DNA from: Rhodospirillales bacterium
Lineage (GTDB): Bacteria; Pseudomonadota; Alphaproteobacteria; Rhodospirillales; JANQFP01
Reading direction: 5' to 3'
Assembly (NCBI GenBank): GCA_028277795.1
Contig: JANQFP010000157.1
Location: 1-64,000, forward strand
Length of the DNA: 64,000 nt
Of the stretch, positions 25,490-33,759 are shown piece after piece (the first letter of the stretch is position 1; each line of letters opens with the position of its first letter). Position numbers and translations under genes: made by a program. The notes beneath the pieces were generated by a model. The model saw nothing but the letters and a program-made list of their open reading frames with translations, did no database searches and was not told where the DNA came from.

Positions 25490-28164
25490 GGTTTGTCGCG
25501 GCCGTAGCGGATGGCCTTGTAGATCTCCATCACCACCACCAAGCCCAGGGCGATGGGCGCCACCGTGATCCAGGTCTCGAAGGTGTAGGGCTCCATGCGC
25601 AGCACCGTGTTGAGGCCGGGCACGTAGGCGGCGGCTATGTGGATGGCCTGGGCCGCCGCCACCAGGATGATCAGCAGCCAGTTGGCGTTCAAGGGGACCC
25701 TGAACACCGAGCGGGACTCCGAACGGCAGTTGAACACATGGGCGTTCTCGAACAGCACCATGAGCAGGAGGGTCGTGTTGCGGGCCTGGAACTCGGGCAC
25801 CCCCTGCTCCATCTGCCACCAGAACACCAGAAAGGCGACGATGCCGATGAACAGGCCGGAGATCGCCGTCTGCTCGATCATGGCGCGGTCGAAGATGGGC
25901 TGGTCCGGCGGCCGCGGCGGGCGTTTGACGACGCCGGGTTCCGCCTTCTCGAAGGACAGCCCGATGTGCTGGACGCCGTTGGTCACCAGGTTGAGCCACA
26001 GGAGCTGGACGGCGAACAGGGGTAGAGGCAGGCCGGCGATCAAGGCCAGGAAGAACAGCACGATCTCCGACGCGCCGGTGCTGACCAGCAGGTAGATGAC
26101 CTTGCGCACGTTGTCGTAGGCGGTGCGGCCCTCCTCGATGCCGTTGACGATGGAGGCGAAGTTGTCGTCGGTGAGGATGAGGTCGGCGGCGCCGCGCGCC
26201 ACGTCCGTTCCTTCCTTGCCCATGGCCACTCCGATGTGGGCGGCGCGCAGGGCCGGTGCGTCGTTGACGCCGTCGCCGGTGACGGCGACGAAATGGCCGC
26301 CCCGCTGGCAGGACTCGATGATGGCCAGCTTCTGGATGGGCTCGACGCGGGCGAACACGCGGGCGACGTCCACGGTGAGGTCGGTCTCGGCCGGATCGGA
26401 GGCCAGGCCCGCCAGCTCGACGCCGGTGACGACCTGGTCCCGCGACTCGGCGATGTCGAGCTCGCGGGAGATGGCCAGCGCCGTGGCCGGATGGTCGCCG
26501 GTGACCATCCGCACCTGGACGCCGGCCTGGCCGCAGCGGGCCACCGCGTCGGGCACCTCGGCGCGCAGCGGATCAATGAGCCCGACCAGGCCGAGGAACG
26601 CCAGTCCGCGCAGTCCGTCGGGGCTCTTCTCGGCCGCCGCCACGTCGGCGATGGGGCCGGAGGCCACCGCCAGCACCCGGTAGCCGTCGGCCGCCATGCG
26701 CTCGGCCTCGTTCAGCATGGCCTGCTGATCGATGCCGTCGCACAGGGGCAGGACCACTTCGGCGGCGCCCTTGACGTGGGCCTGGGTCTCGGCCCCATGG
26801 CGGTTGATGCTGGCGGCGAAGCGGCGCGCCGATTCGAAGGGGACGAACCCCACCTCCGCGTGGTGCTCCAGCAGCTCGTCGCGGTCCACGCCCAGCTTGC
26901 CGCCCAGCACCAGGAAGGCCACGTCCACGGTGTCGCCGAAATGGTGATAGCCGTCCTCGGTCAGGCGGAATGTGGCCTCGTTGCAGAGCGCGCCGGCGAC
27001 GGCGAGCAAGCCCGCCGCGTCTTTGGTGGCCCCGTCCGCCGATTGGCCGCTCCGGACCAGTTGGCCACGGGGCTGGTAGCCCTCGCCTTCCACCTGGACG
27101 TCGCCGAGGCCGGGCAGGAACAGGCGTTTCACCGTCAGCTCGTTGCAGGTCAGGGTCCCGGTCTTGTCGCTGGCGATCAGGGTGCACGCCCCCAGCCCCT
27201 CCACCGCCGGCAGGGAGCGCACGATGACGTTGCGCCGGGCCATGCGCGCCGTGCCGACCGACAGCGCGATGGTGATGGCCACCGGCAGGCCCTCGGGGAT
27301 GGCGGAGACCACCAGGGCCACGGCGACGAAGAAGATGTCGGCCGGCGCCATGCCCTTGAGGTACTCCACCAGGGCGATGATGATCACCGCCCCCACCACC
27401 AGCGCCCCGATGGTACGGGTGAAGCGCTCGAGCCGGATGACCAGGGGCGGCGCCGCCGTCTTGGCCGTGGTCAGCGCCTGGGCGATGCGGCCGATCTCGG
27501 TGTGCAATCCGGTCTGGGTGACCACCCCTTCGGCACGGCCGTTGAGCACCGTGCTGCCGGCATGCAGCATGTTGCGGCGGTCGCCGACCACGCTCTGCTC
27601 GGGCAGCACCAGGTCGGCGGTCTTGCCGACCGGCAGCGATTCCCCGGTCAGCAGGGATTCGTCGGCCTTGACGTCGATGGCCGACACCAGCCGGATGTCG
27701 GCCGGCACCAGGGTCCCCGATTCCAGCAGCACCATGTCGCCGGGCACCAGCTCGGCGCCGTCGATGCGGTGGCGCTCGCCGTTGCGGCGCACCACCACCC
27801 AGTTGTGGATCATGGCGCTCAGGGCTTCGGCGCTGGTCTCGGCCTTCCATTCCTGGATGGTGCCGATGACCGCGTTGATCATCAGCACGGCGAAGATGAA
27901 GGTGGCGTCGGTGCCCTCGCCGATGGCCACCGAGACCACCGCCGCCGCCAGCAGCAGGTAGATGATGGGGCTCTTGAACTGGCGGACGAACAGGGCGACG
28001 AGCCCGGGCCGCTTGGGCTTGGGCAGCTCGTTGGGGCCGAACAGGCGCCGACGGGCCTCGACGTCGGCGGACTCCAGGCCTTCGCGCCGGCAGTCGAGCG
28101 CGGCCAGGGCCTCGTCGGCGGCCACGGCGTGCCACAGACGGTGGACGGTTTGCTCCAGCTTCAC
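25483..28164 (-). CDS. P2-type cation-transporting ATPase
   Basis: An 893-residue P-type ATPase with an N-terminal cation-ATPase domain (FGPNELPKPKRPGLVALFVR), actuator TGES (173-176), M4 motif AIPEGLP (Glu291), phosphorylation site DKTGTLT (Asp333), hinge GDGVNDAPAL, and about ten membrane helices. It is closest in plan to Ca2+-type P2 pumps. However, the M6 motif reads NLVTNG, where Ca2+ pumps have NLVTDG, and the M5 asparagine is Gly, so Ca2+ specificity is doubtful. Start GTG 28164 has an AGAGGGG site. Tail-to-tail with atpG. Substrate unassigned. Confidence 0.92.
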   Translation of the reverse strand: MKLEQTVHRLWHAVAADEALAALDCRREGLESADVEARRRLFGPNELPKPKRPGLVALFVRQFKSPIIYLLLAAAVVSVAIGEGTDATFIFAVLMINAVIGTIQEWKAETSAEALSAMIHNWVVVRRNGERHRIDGAELVPGDMVLLESGTLVPADIRLVSAIDVKADESLLTGESLPVGKTADLVLPEQSVVGDRRNMLHAGSTVLNGRAEGVVTQTGLHTEIGRIAQALTTAKTAAPPLVIRLERFTRTIGALVVGAVIIIALVEYLKGMAPADIFFVAVALVVSAIPEGLPVAITIALSVGTARMARRNVIVRSLPAVEGLGACTLIASDKTGTLTCNELTVKRLFLPGLGDVQVEGEGYQPRGQLVRSGQSADGATKDAAGLLAVAGALCNEATFRLTEDGYHHFGDTVDVAFLVLGGKLGVDRDELLEHHAEVGFVPFESARRFAASINRHGAETQAHVKGAAEVVLPLCDGIDQQAMLNEAERMAADGYRVLAVASGPIADVAAAEKSPDGLRGLAFLGLVGLIDPLRAEVPDAVARCGQAGVQVRMVTGDHPATALAISRELDIAESRDQVVTGVELAGLASDPAETDLTVDVARVFARVEPIQKLAIIESCQRGGHFVAVTGDGVNDAPALRAAHIGVAMGKEGTDVARGAADLILTDDNFASIVNGIEEGRTAYDNVRKVIYLLVSTGASEIVLFFLALIAGLPLPLFAVQLLWLNLVTNGVQHIGLSFEKAEPGVVKRPPRPPDQPIFDRAMIEQTAISGLFIGIVAFLVFWWQMEQGVPEFQARNTTLLLMVLFENAHVFNCRSESRSVFRVPLNANWLLIILVAAAQAIHIAAAYVPGLNTVLRMEPYTFETWITVAPIALGLVVVMEIYKAIRYGRDKPH

Positions 28165-28194
28165 GGGTGCCCCTCTTTGTTGCGGCGCAATATT

Positions 28195-28301
28195 AGCCCG
28201 CATTTCTGACATCCGCCACGGTCTGCGTCGCGGCGCGGCTCTCCTGCCCTGTCGGCGGGACGGCGCCGCGCAGACCATGGTGGATGTCAGAAATGCGGGC
28301 T
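28195..28301. repeat. Complete 107-bp dispersed inverted-repeat element
   Basis: Two 33-bp arms (28195-28227 and 28269-28301) are reverse complements with two mismatches; the left arm begins AGCCCGCATTTCTGACATCC. The 41-bp centre contains further complementary GC-rich segments, so the single strand would fold into one long hairpin. Partial copies occur at 48-120 and 15511-15545. No coding capacity. It behaves like a MITE or large REP sequence and sits between the divergent P-type ATPase and flagellin genes. Confidence 0.85.
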
Positions 28302-28387
28302 GGCCGACGGGCCCGGACCGTCCAAGTGCGCTCGCGAAGGGTCGCCAAAGCGCACCGGAAACGGTGAAAAAACAAAGGTTCTCGCAG

Positions 28388-28416
28388 TTTACAGGGGACC
28401 GCGGCGACGCTATACT
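28388..28416 (+). promoter_or_regulatory. Strong sigma70-like promoter of the flagellin gene
   Basis: TTTACA (28388-28393), 17-bp spacer, TATACT (28411-28416). The predicted start is near 28423, giving a 5' leader of about 110 nt with inverted repeats before an AAAGGAG ribosome binding site. Flagellins are often under sigma28 or sigma54; the motif seen here is sigma70-like. Confidence 0.6.
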
Positions 28417-28532
28417 AGGTGGACTGACGTGGTCCCGGCGGGAGCCACGACTGCAGAACGCTGTCGTGCGGACGTCGGGATTGTGCGGGACAGAAATGAT
28501 CCCGCGGAGTGCCTCTAGAAAGGAGCAAACAA

Positions 28533-29684
28533 ATGGCTGACATTACCCTTTCTGCTGCCGTACGCAGCAGTCTGCTTTCCCTTCAGAACACCACCGACCT
28601 GATCGACCGGACGCAGAACCGTCTGTCCACCGGCCTCGAGGTGGCGTCCGCCATCGACGATCCGGTGGCCTTCTTCCAGGCCAAGACGTTGGACGACCGG
28701 GCCGTCGACTTCACCGAGAAGAAGGACGGGATCGACCAGGGGATCAGCACGGTCAGCGCCGCCCTCGAGGGCGTCGAGGCCATCGAGAACGTGGTCCGCC
28801 AGCTCAAGGGTATCGTCCAGAGCATGAAATCGGCGACGGGGACCCAGTTCACGGACCTGATCAGCCAGTTCAACAACCTGCGGACCCAGATCGGGACCCT
28901 CGCCGACGACACGTCCTATCAGGGCACCAACCTGATCAACAGCACGTCGACGACCCTGTCGGTGTCGTTCAGTGAAAAGACGGCGAGCCTGCTCACCGTC
29001 GATTCCGTGAACATCCGGGAATCCGGTCTCGCCATCGGTGCGGCCGCCATCGTGGCGACCGGCGGCACGGTGGCCAACTTCGCCGCCCTCACCTCCTTTG
29101 ACCACTCGGGTGGCGTCACCGGCGTCGTCCTCACCTTCCAGGGATCGGCGCGTACCCTGACGACCGGCGACACCATCGTCTTCGACTACGATTCCATTGA
29201 CGTGACCCTGGCCCTCGGCACCCAGACGGGCACCACCCTGACGCTGAGCGCCGGCGACGTGCTTGCCTTGACGTCGTTCACCGCGGCGGAAACCGGCGCC
29301 GGAGCGCCCTCGGCGGCCGCCTATTTCATCATCACGGCGGCCACGACCACGGGCATCTCGATCACCGCCAATGACACGTCGTACGTGATCGAGGGCAACA
29401 CGTCGTCGATCAACCTGGTGGTGGACAAGCTGGACACGGCGTTGACGACCCTGCGGACCAACGCCCAGACGCTGGGTTCCAACGTGGCACTGCTCCAGAC
29501 CCGCCTCGACTTCACCGAGCAGTACGTCAATACGTTGGAAACCGGTGCCGCCAAACTGACCCTGGCCGACATCAACGAGGAAGGTGCCAACCTGCTGGCC
29601 TTGCAGACCAGGCAGCAGCTCGGCATCAGCGCCTTGGCGTTCGCCGGCCAGGCGGAGCAGGGGATCCTGTCGCTGTTCCGATAG
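28533..29684 (+). CDS. Flagellin
   Basis: A 383-residue flagellar filament protein. The N-terminal domain (ITLSAAVRSSLLSLQNTTDL, QNRLSTGLEVASAIDDP) and C-terminal domain (LADINEEGANLLALQTRQQL, ending GILSLFR) form the conserved helical core. The middle, about residues 165-290, is a variable beta-rich region with many Ser and Thr, candidate sites for O-linked glycans. Start ATG 28533 has AAAGGAG nearby. It opens a region rich in glycosyltransferases and flagellar genes. Which of the cell's flagellins this is cannot be told. Confidence 0.95.
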   Translation: MADITLSAAVRSSLLSLQNTTDLIDRTQNRLSTGLEVASAIDDPVAFFQAKTLDDRAVDFTEKKDGIDQGISTVSAALEGVEAIENVVRQLKGIVQSMKSATGTQFTDLISQFNNLRTQIGTLADDTSYQGTNLINSTSTTLSVSFSEKTASLLTVDSVNIRESGLAIGAAAIVATGGTVANFAALTSFDHSGGVTGVVLTFQGSARTLTTGDTIVFDYDSIDVTLALGTQTGTTLTLSAGDVLALTSFTAAETGAGAPSAAAYFIITAATTTGISITANDTSYVIEGNTSSINLVVDKLDTALTTLRTNAQTLGSNVALLQTRLDFTEQYVNTLETGAAKLTLADINEEGANLLALQTRQQLGISALAFAGQAEQGILSLFR

Positions 29685-29728
29685 GATCGTCGGCTCATCG
29701 GCCTTTATCGGTCGAGCGCTTTTCGGGA

Positions 29729-29762
29729 CCCGCCGCGGCATCGCCGCGGCGGGGTTCATTTA
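29729..29762 (+). terminator. Probable rho-independent terminator after flagellin
   Basis: A perfect 10-bp stem CCCGCCGCGG/CCGCGGCGGG with a 5-nt loop, followed by GTTCATTTA. The T-tract is short. It also lies just beyond the convergent gene ending at 29756 but has no T-run on that strand. Confidence 0.55.
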
Positions 29763-31315
29763 GGGGACGCAGGCTCCGGCCGCCGCCCGCGGGCGAGTTC
29801 GGCGAGGGCACCGCGCAAGGCGTCGACCACGCCATCCCAGTCGCCGTCCGTCCGCTGCCGGAACAGGCGGGCACTGGGGTACCAGGGCGTCTCGGCGCCG
29901 TCGCGGGGCCATCGCCAGTCGGGCACCCGTTGCAGCATCAGCCACACCGGCCGGCCCAGGGCCCCGGCGAGATGGGCGGCGGCCGTGTCCACCGACACCA
30001 CCAGGTCGAGGGCCTCGACGGCCGCCGCCGTATCGGCGAAATCGGCGAACTCGGCGCCGAGGTCCTGGATGACGTCCGCCATGCCCGCCGCGGCCGGGTC
30101 GCCGGCACCGCTGCCCACCTGCAGGCTGAACCATGCGATGCCCGGCAGGTCGAACAGGGGCCGCAGCGCCGCGAACGGGCACGAGCGGTTGATGTCGTCC
30201 TCGTGCGCCGGGCTGCCGGCCCACACCAGTCCCACCCGCAGGGTGCCGGCACCCGCCGCCAGCGGACGGGCCGGCGGCGGGGTCAGGTACGGCGCCGGCG
30301 GGATGGCGTCCGCGGAGTCCATGCCGAGGAGGTGGGGCAGGCTCATCAACGGCGCGTAGGTGTCGAACGGTGGCGGCTGGTCGCCGAAGGCGATGGCCTC
30401 GCCGACGCCGTCGGCGCTCCGCGCCACGCGCACCAAGGGGGGATGGCAACAGACCGTCACCGTCGCGCCCCGGTCGGCCACCGGCCGCGCGTAGCGCAGG
30501 AACTGGATGACGTCGCCCTGGCCCTGCTCGCCGTACAGCAGGATGCGGCGCCCGGTCAGGTCGCCGCCGGTCCACGCCGTCTGGCCCGACACCGGGAAGC
30601 GGAGGTCCTGGACCTTGCGCCGCCACTCGAGCTCGGTGAGGCCGGCGCCGAGCCGGCCGTGCTGGAGCAGCGCCTGTCCCAGGTTGAAATGGGCGAGCAC
30701 GTTGTCCGGCGCCAGCGCCACGGCCGCCTCGAGGCTGCGGATGGCGTCCGCCGTCCGGCCATCCCTCTGGTCCGTCAGGCCCAGATTGATGCGGGCCTGG
30801 ACGTGGCCGGCATCGAGGGCCACGACCCGCGCGAAGCAGGCGCGCGCCCGGTCGCGGCGCCCCATGCGGAAATACACGTTGCCCTGGTTGTACAGGGCGG
30901 CGACGTGATCGGCGTTGACAGCGAGGACCGAGTCGTAGGCGCCGATGGCGTCGTCCCAGCGCCCCTTCTCGGCGTGGCCCCGGCCCAGGTTGAAGCGGGC
31001 ATCCTCAAGGGCGGGATTGAGCTCGGCCGCGCGCGCCCACTGCTCCATGGCGGCGTCGAGCTTACCCATGGAGCGGAGGATGACGCCGTAGTTGTAGGCG
31101 ACGTCGGCGCGCTCGGGCAGCCGTCGCCGGGCCTCCTCGAACAAGGTCACCGATTCGGCCAGAAGGCCGCCCTTGCCGGCGATCACGGCCAGCAGGAAGA
31201 TGGCCTCGGGATCGGCGGACCGTTCGATGTTCCGGCGGCAGATCTCCGACGCCTCGTCGAGACGCCCGGCCTCGATCAGGTGCCGTGCGCTGTCCAGGTC
31301 CCCGGCGTCCGACAT
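29756..31315 (-). CDS. TPR-repeat glycosyltransferase (GT9-like C-terminus)
   Basis: A 519-residue protein. Residues about 1-240 are TPR repeats (AYNYGVILRSMGKLDAAMEQ, LYNQGNVYFRMGRRDRARAC). The C-terminal half resembles ADP-heptose/GT9-type glycosyltransferases: ILLYGEQGQGDVIQFLRYAR, RVGLVWAGSPAH, and VSVDTAAAHLAGALGRPVWL. The same design recurs at 32698-33759, so they are paralogues. Likely a cytoplasmic transferase acting on flagellin or a surface glycan; the donor is unknown. Start ATG 31315 has a GGGGAGG site. Divergent from the radical SAM gene. Confidence 0.85.
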   Translation of the reverse strand: MSDAGDLDSARHLIEAGRLDEASEICRRNIERSADPEAIFLLAVIAGKGGLLAESVTLFEEARRRLPERADVAYNYGVILRSMGKLDAAMEQWARAAELNPALEDARFNLGRGHAEKGRWDDAIGAYDSVLAVNADHVAALYNQGNVYFRMGRRDRARACFARVVALDAGHVQARINLGLTDQRDGRTADAIRSLEAAVALAPDNVLAHFNLGQALLQHGRLGAGLTELEWRRKVQDLRFPVSGQTAWTGGDLTGRRILLYGEQGQGDVIQFLRYARPVADRGATVTVCCHPPLVRVARSADGVGEAIAFGDQPPPFDTYAPLMSLPHLLGMDSADAIPPAPYLTPPPARPLAAGAGTLRVGLVWAGSPAHEDDINRSCPFAALRPLFDLPGIAWFSLQVGSGAGDPAAAGMADVIQDLGAEFADFADTAAAVEALDLVVSVDTAAAHLAGALGRPVWLMLQRVPDWRWPRDGAETPWYPSARLFRQRTDGDWDGVVDALRGALAELARGRRPEPASPK

Positions 31316-31550
31316 CACCGTCCTCCCCGTCTCGGACCCCCGTCGCCACCGGCCGGGGCCCGCAGGCCGGCGCCATGGTATACCGCCGCCTCCGTCGGCT
31401 GCGCTCAATTTTCGTCCCGATGTCCTTAACCCGACGGTAACCATGACCGCCTACCCTCGGATGTCCGTTGGCGGGCGGTTGGCGATTGCCGGTGGCCGCA
31501 GGGTTCCTACATTATGGAGGAGGCGACGCTCTAGAATGGAGGGCCGAAGC

Positions 31551-32666
31551 ATGACAGAACGGTCGGCACCGGCGACCGCGGCACCGGTGGACCCCATGCC
31601 GCCGGCGGACCTGCGGACCAACACCGAGTTCACCGCCACCTTCAAGTTCACCGACATCGAGGCCACGCTGGCCGAGGCGTTCGGCGACCGCTTCCGCGAC
31701 TACCGGCGGGACTACTACAAGAGCCTCAACTACGACGAAAACGGGTTCCTGCCGGCGTTCCCGCTGACGGTGTCGTTCGAGTTGGTCAACCGGTGCAACC
31801 TCGACTGCGTCATGTGCTACACGGTCAACCACCACGAGCCCAAGGCGACCCTCGGCCTCGACACCCTCGAAACCGCTCTCGCCGAGTGCCGCGCGCACGG
31901 ACTGCCGGCGGCCGTCGTCGGCATGGGCGCCGAGCCCCTGCTCTACAAGGGCATCCGCGACGTGATGCGGGCGGTGCGGGAGGCCGACGTCATGGACGTG
32001 TTCCTGGGCACCAACGGCGTGCTGCTCAACGAGGCGCTGTCCGAGTTCCTGGTGACCCAGCGGGTCGCCCGCCTGGAGATTTCGCTCGACGCGGCGACGC
32101 CGGAAACCTACGAGCGCATCCGCGGCAAGGACGAGCTGGAGCTGATCGAGCGCAACATCGAGGCGTTCCTGGAGGTCCGCCGCCGTCACGGCTCCAAGCT
32201 TCCGGTGCTCCGCCTGTGCTTCTGCGTGCAGGAGTTCAACCACCACGAACGCGAGATGTTCCTGGACAAGTGGCGGGACAAGGCGGACTACCTGGACTTC
32301 CAGCAACTGGTGGACTTCAGCGCCATCGACGAGCTGAGGGCCACGGGGACGGTCGCCGACATCGACTCCGTCCACGTCGAAGAGCCCCACTGCGCCTATC
32401 CGTTCAACAGCCTGCACGTATGGTCCAACGGCGACGTGACGCCGTGCTGCACCTTCTTCGCCAAGAACCTGGTGGTCGGCAACGTCAAGGACCGGACGCT
32501 CAAGGACATCTGGGACGGACCCGAGATGGCGCGCATCCGCGGCGAGATCCGCAGTGGCGACCTCAACCCCACCTGCCGCGTCTGCCTGGGCCGGCGCGAC
32601 GTGGAGAAGTTCGCCGAAGCCCGGGCCATGAGCGACGGCACCGCCGCGCCCTCGGCCGAACGGTGA
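31551..32666 (+). CDS. Radical SAM/SPASM domain protein
   Basis: A 371-residue iron-sulfur enzyme. The SAM-binding cluster motif is Cys82-x3-Cys86-x2-Cys89 (NRCNLDCVMCY). A SPASM-type auxiliary-cluster region near the C-terminus includes HCAYPFNSLHVWSNGDVTPC, then a second cysteine pair TCRVCLG. Such enzymes modify peptides, sugars or small molecules by radical chemistry. Lying between two TPR-glycosyltransferases and near flagellin, it may make or modify a filament decoration, but the substrate is not known. Start ATG 31551 is favoured by GGAGGG at 8 nt; ATG 31536 is the alternative. Followed after 31 bp by the 32698 gene. Confidence 0.9.
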   Translation: MTERSAPATAAPVDPMPPADLRTNTEFTATFKFTDIEATLAEAFGDRFRDYRRDYYKSLNYDENGFLPAFPLTVSFELVNRCNLDCVMCYTVNHHEPKATLGLDTLETALAECRAHGLPAAVVGMGAEPLLYKGIRDVMRAVREADVMDVFLGTNGVLLNEALSEFLVTQRVARLEISLDAATPETYERIRGKDELELIERNIEAFLEVRRRHGSKLPVLRLCFCVQEFNHHEREMFLDKWRDKADYLDFQQLVDFSAIDELRATGTVADIDSVHVEEPHCAYPFNSLHVWSNGDVTPCCTFFAKNLVVGNVKDRTLKDIWDGPEMARIRGEIRSGDLNPTCRVCLGRRDVEKFAEARAMSDGTAAPSAER

Positions 32667-32697
32667 CCCGGCCGGGTCGGCCGGCAATGCAGTCCCC

Positions 32698-33759
32698 ATG
32701 ATCGCCCAGGATTCGGTACCCGCCGCCGAGGCCCCGGACTTGGCGTTGTCCCTGTTGCGCCAGGGACGGCTCGACGAGGCCATCGCCATTTACCGGGCCA
32801 TCATCCGCGCCGCGCCGGACAACGCCCTCGCCCACTACCACCTGGCCCAGGTCCTGCTCCTGAAAGGGGATTGGCTGGCCGGGTGGCGGGAGCTGGAGTG
32901 GCGCTGGCCGGCCTTCCTGCGCAAGCAGCGGGACTACGGGGTGCCGCTGTGGGACGGCCGGCCGCTGTCCGGCGACACCATCTTCCTGCACGCCGAGCAG
33001 GGCCTGGGCGACAGCATCCAGTTCATCCGCTACGTGCCCCTGGTGGCGGCCCGCGGCGGGCGCGTGGTGGTGGGGTGCAAGCCCCGCATGAGGCGGTTGT
33101 TCGCCCCGGTGGACGGGGTGTCGCAGGTGGTCGTGTCCGGCGAGGCGGTGCCGCCGTTTACCGTGCACCTGCCCTTCCTCAGCCTGCCCGGCGTCTTCCG
33201 CACCACGCCCGCCACGGTTCCCGACCAGGTCCCTTATCTGCGCGCCGAGCCGGAGCGGGTGGAGGCGTGGCGCGGACGCATCGAGGCCCTGCCGCGGCCC
33301 CGCATCGGCCTGTGCTGGCAGGGCAATCCGAACAACCCGTCAGACCGCCATCGATCCATCCCGCTGGCCCGGCTGGAACGCCTGATGGACGGTTTCGGCG
33401 GCACCTTCGTCGGCCTCCAGGCGGGGCCGGGGCGCGAGCAGGCGGCGGGCCTGCGGCCCGGCCGGCCCTTCGTCGACCTGGGCGCGGAACTCGAGGCCGG
33501 CGCCGACTCCTTCGTCGACGACGCGGCCATCCTGCATCACCTGGATCTGGTCATTACCGTGGACACGGCCATCGCCCACCTGGCGGGCGCCCTGGCCCGG
33601 CCGGTGTGGGTCCTGCTGGCCCGCGCCCCGGATTGGCGGTGGCTGATGGACCGCGAGGATTCGCCCTGGTACCCGTCCATGCGCCTGTTCCGGCAGCCGG
33701 CCCAGGACGACTGGGACAGCGTCATTGCCCTTGCAGGGGAGGCACTGGCGGCCGATTAG
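32698..33759 (+). CDS. TPR-repeat glycosyltransferase (GT9-like), short paralogue
   Basis: A 353-residue paralogue of the 29756-31315 protein, with only one or two TPR units at the N-terminus (LLRQGRLDEAIAIYRAIIRA). The catalytic half shares FLHAEQGLGDSIQFIRYVPL, RIGLCWQGNPNNPSDRHRSI and TVDTAIAHLAGALARPVWVL. The stretch DWRWLMDREDSPWYPSMRLF parallels DWRWPRDGAETPWYPSARLF of the larger copy. Probably co-transcribed with the radical SAM gene. Its end overlaps the convergent exported protein gene by 38 bp. Confidence 0.87.
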   Translation: MIAQDSVPAAEAPDLALSLLRQGRLDEAIAIYRAIIRAAPDNALAHYHLAQVLLLKGDWLAGWRELEWRWPAFLRKQRDYGVPLWDGRPLSGDTIFLHAEQGLGDSIQFIRYVPLVAARGGRVVVGCKPRMRRLFAPVDGVSQVVVSGEAVPPFTVHLPFLSLPGVFRTTPATVPDQVPYLRAEPERVEAWRGRIEALPRPRIGLCWQGNPNNPSDRHRSIPLARLERLMDGFGGTFVGLQAGPGREQAAGLRPGRPFVDLGAELEAGADSFVDDAAILHHLDLVITVDTAIAHLAGALARPVWVLLARAPDWRWLMDREDSPWYPSMRLFRQPAQDDWDSVIALAGEALAAD

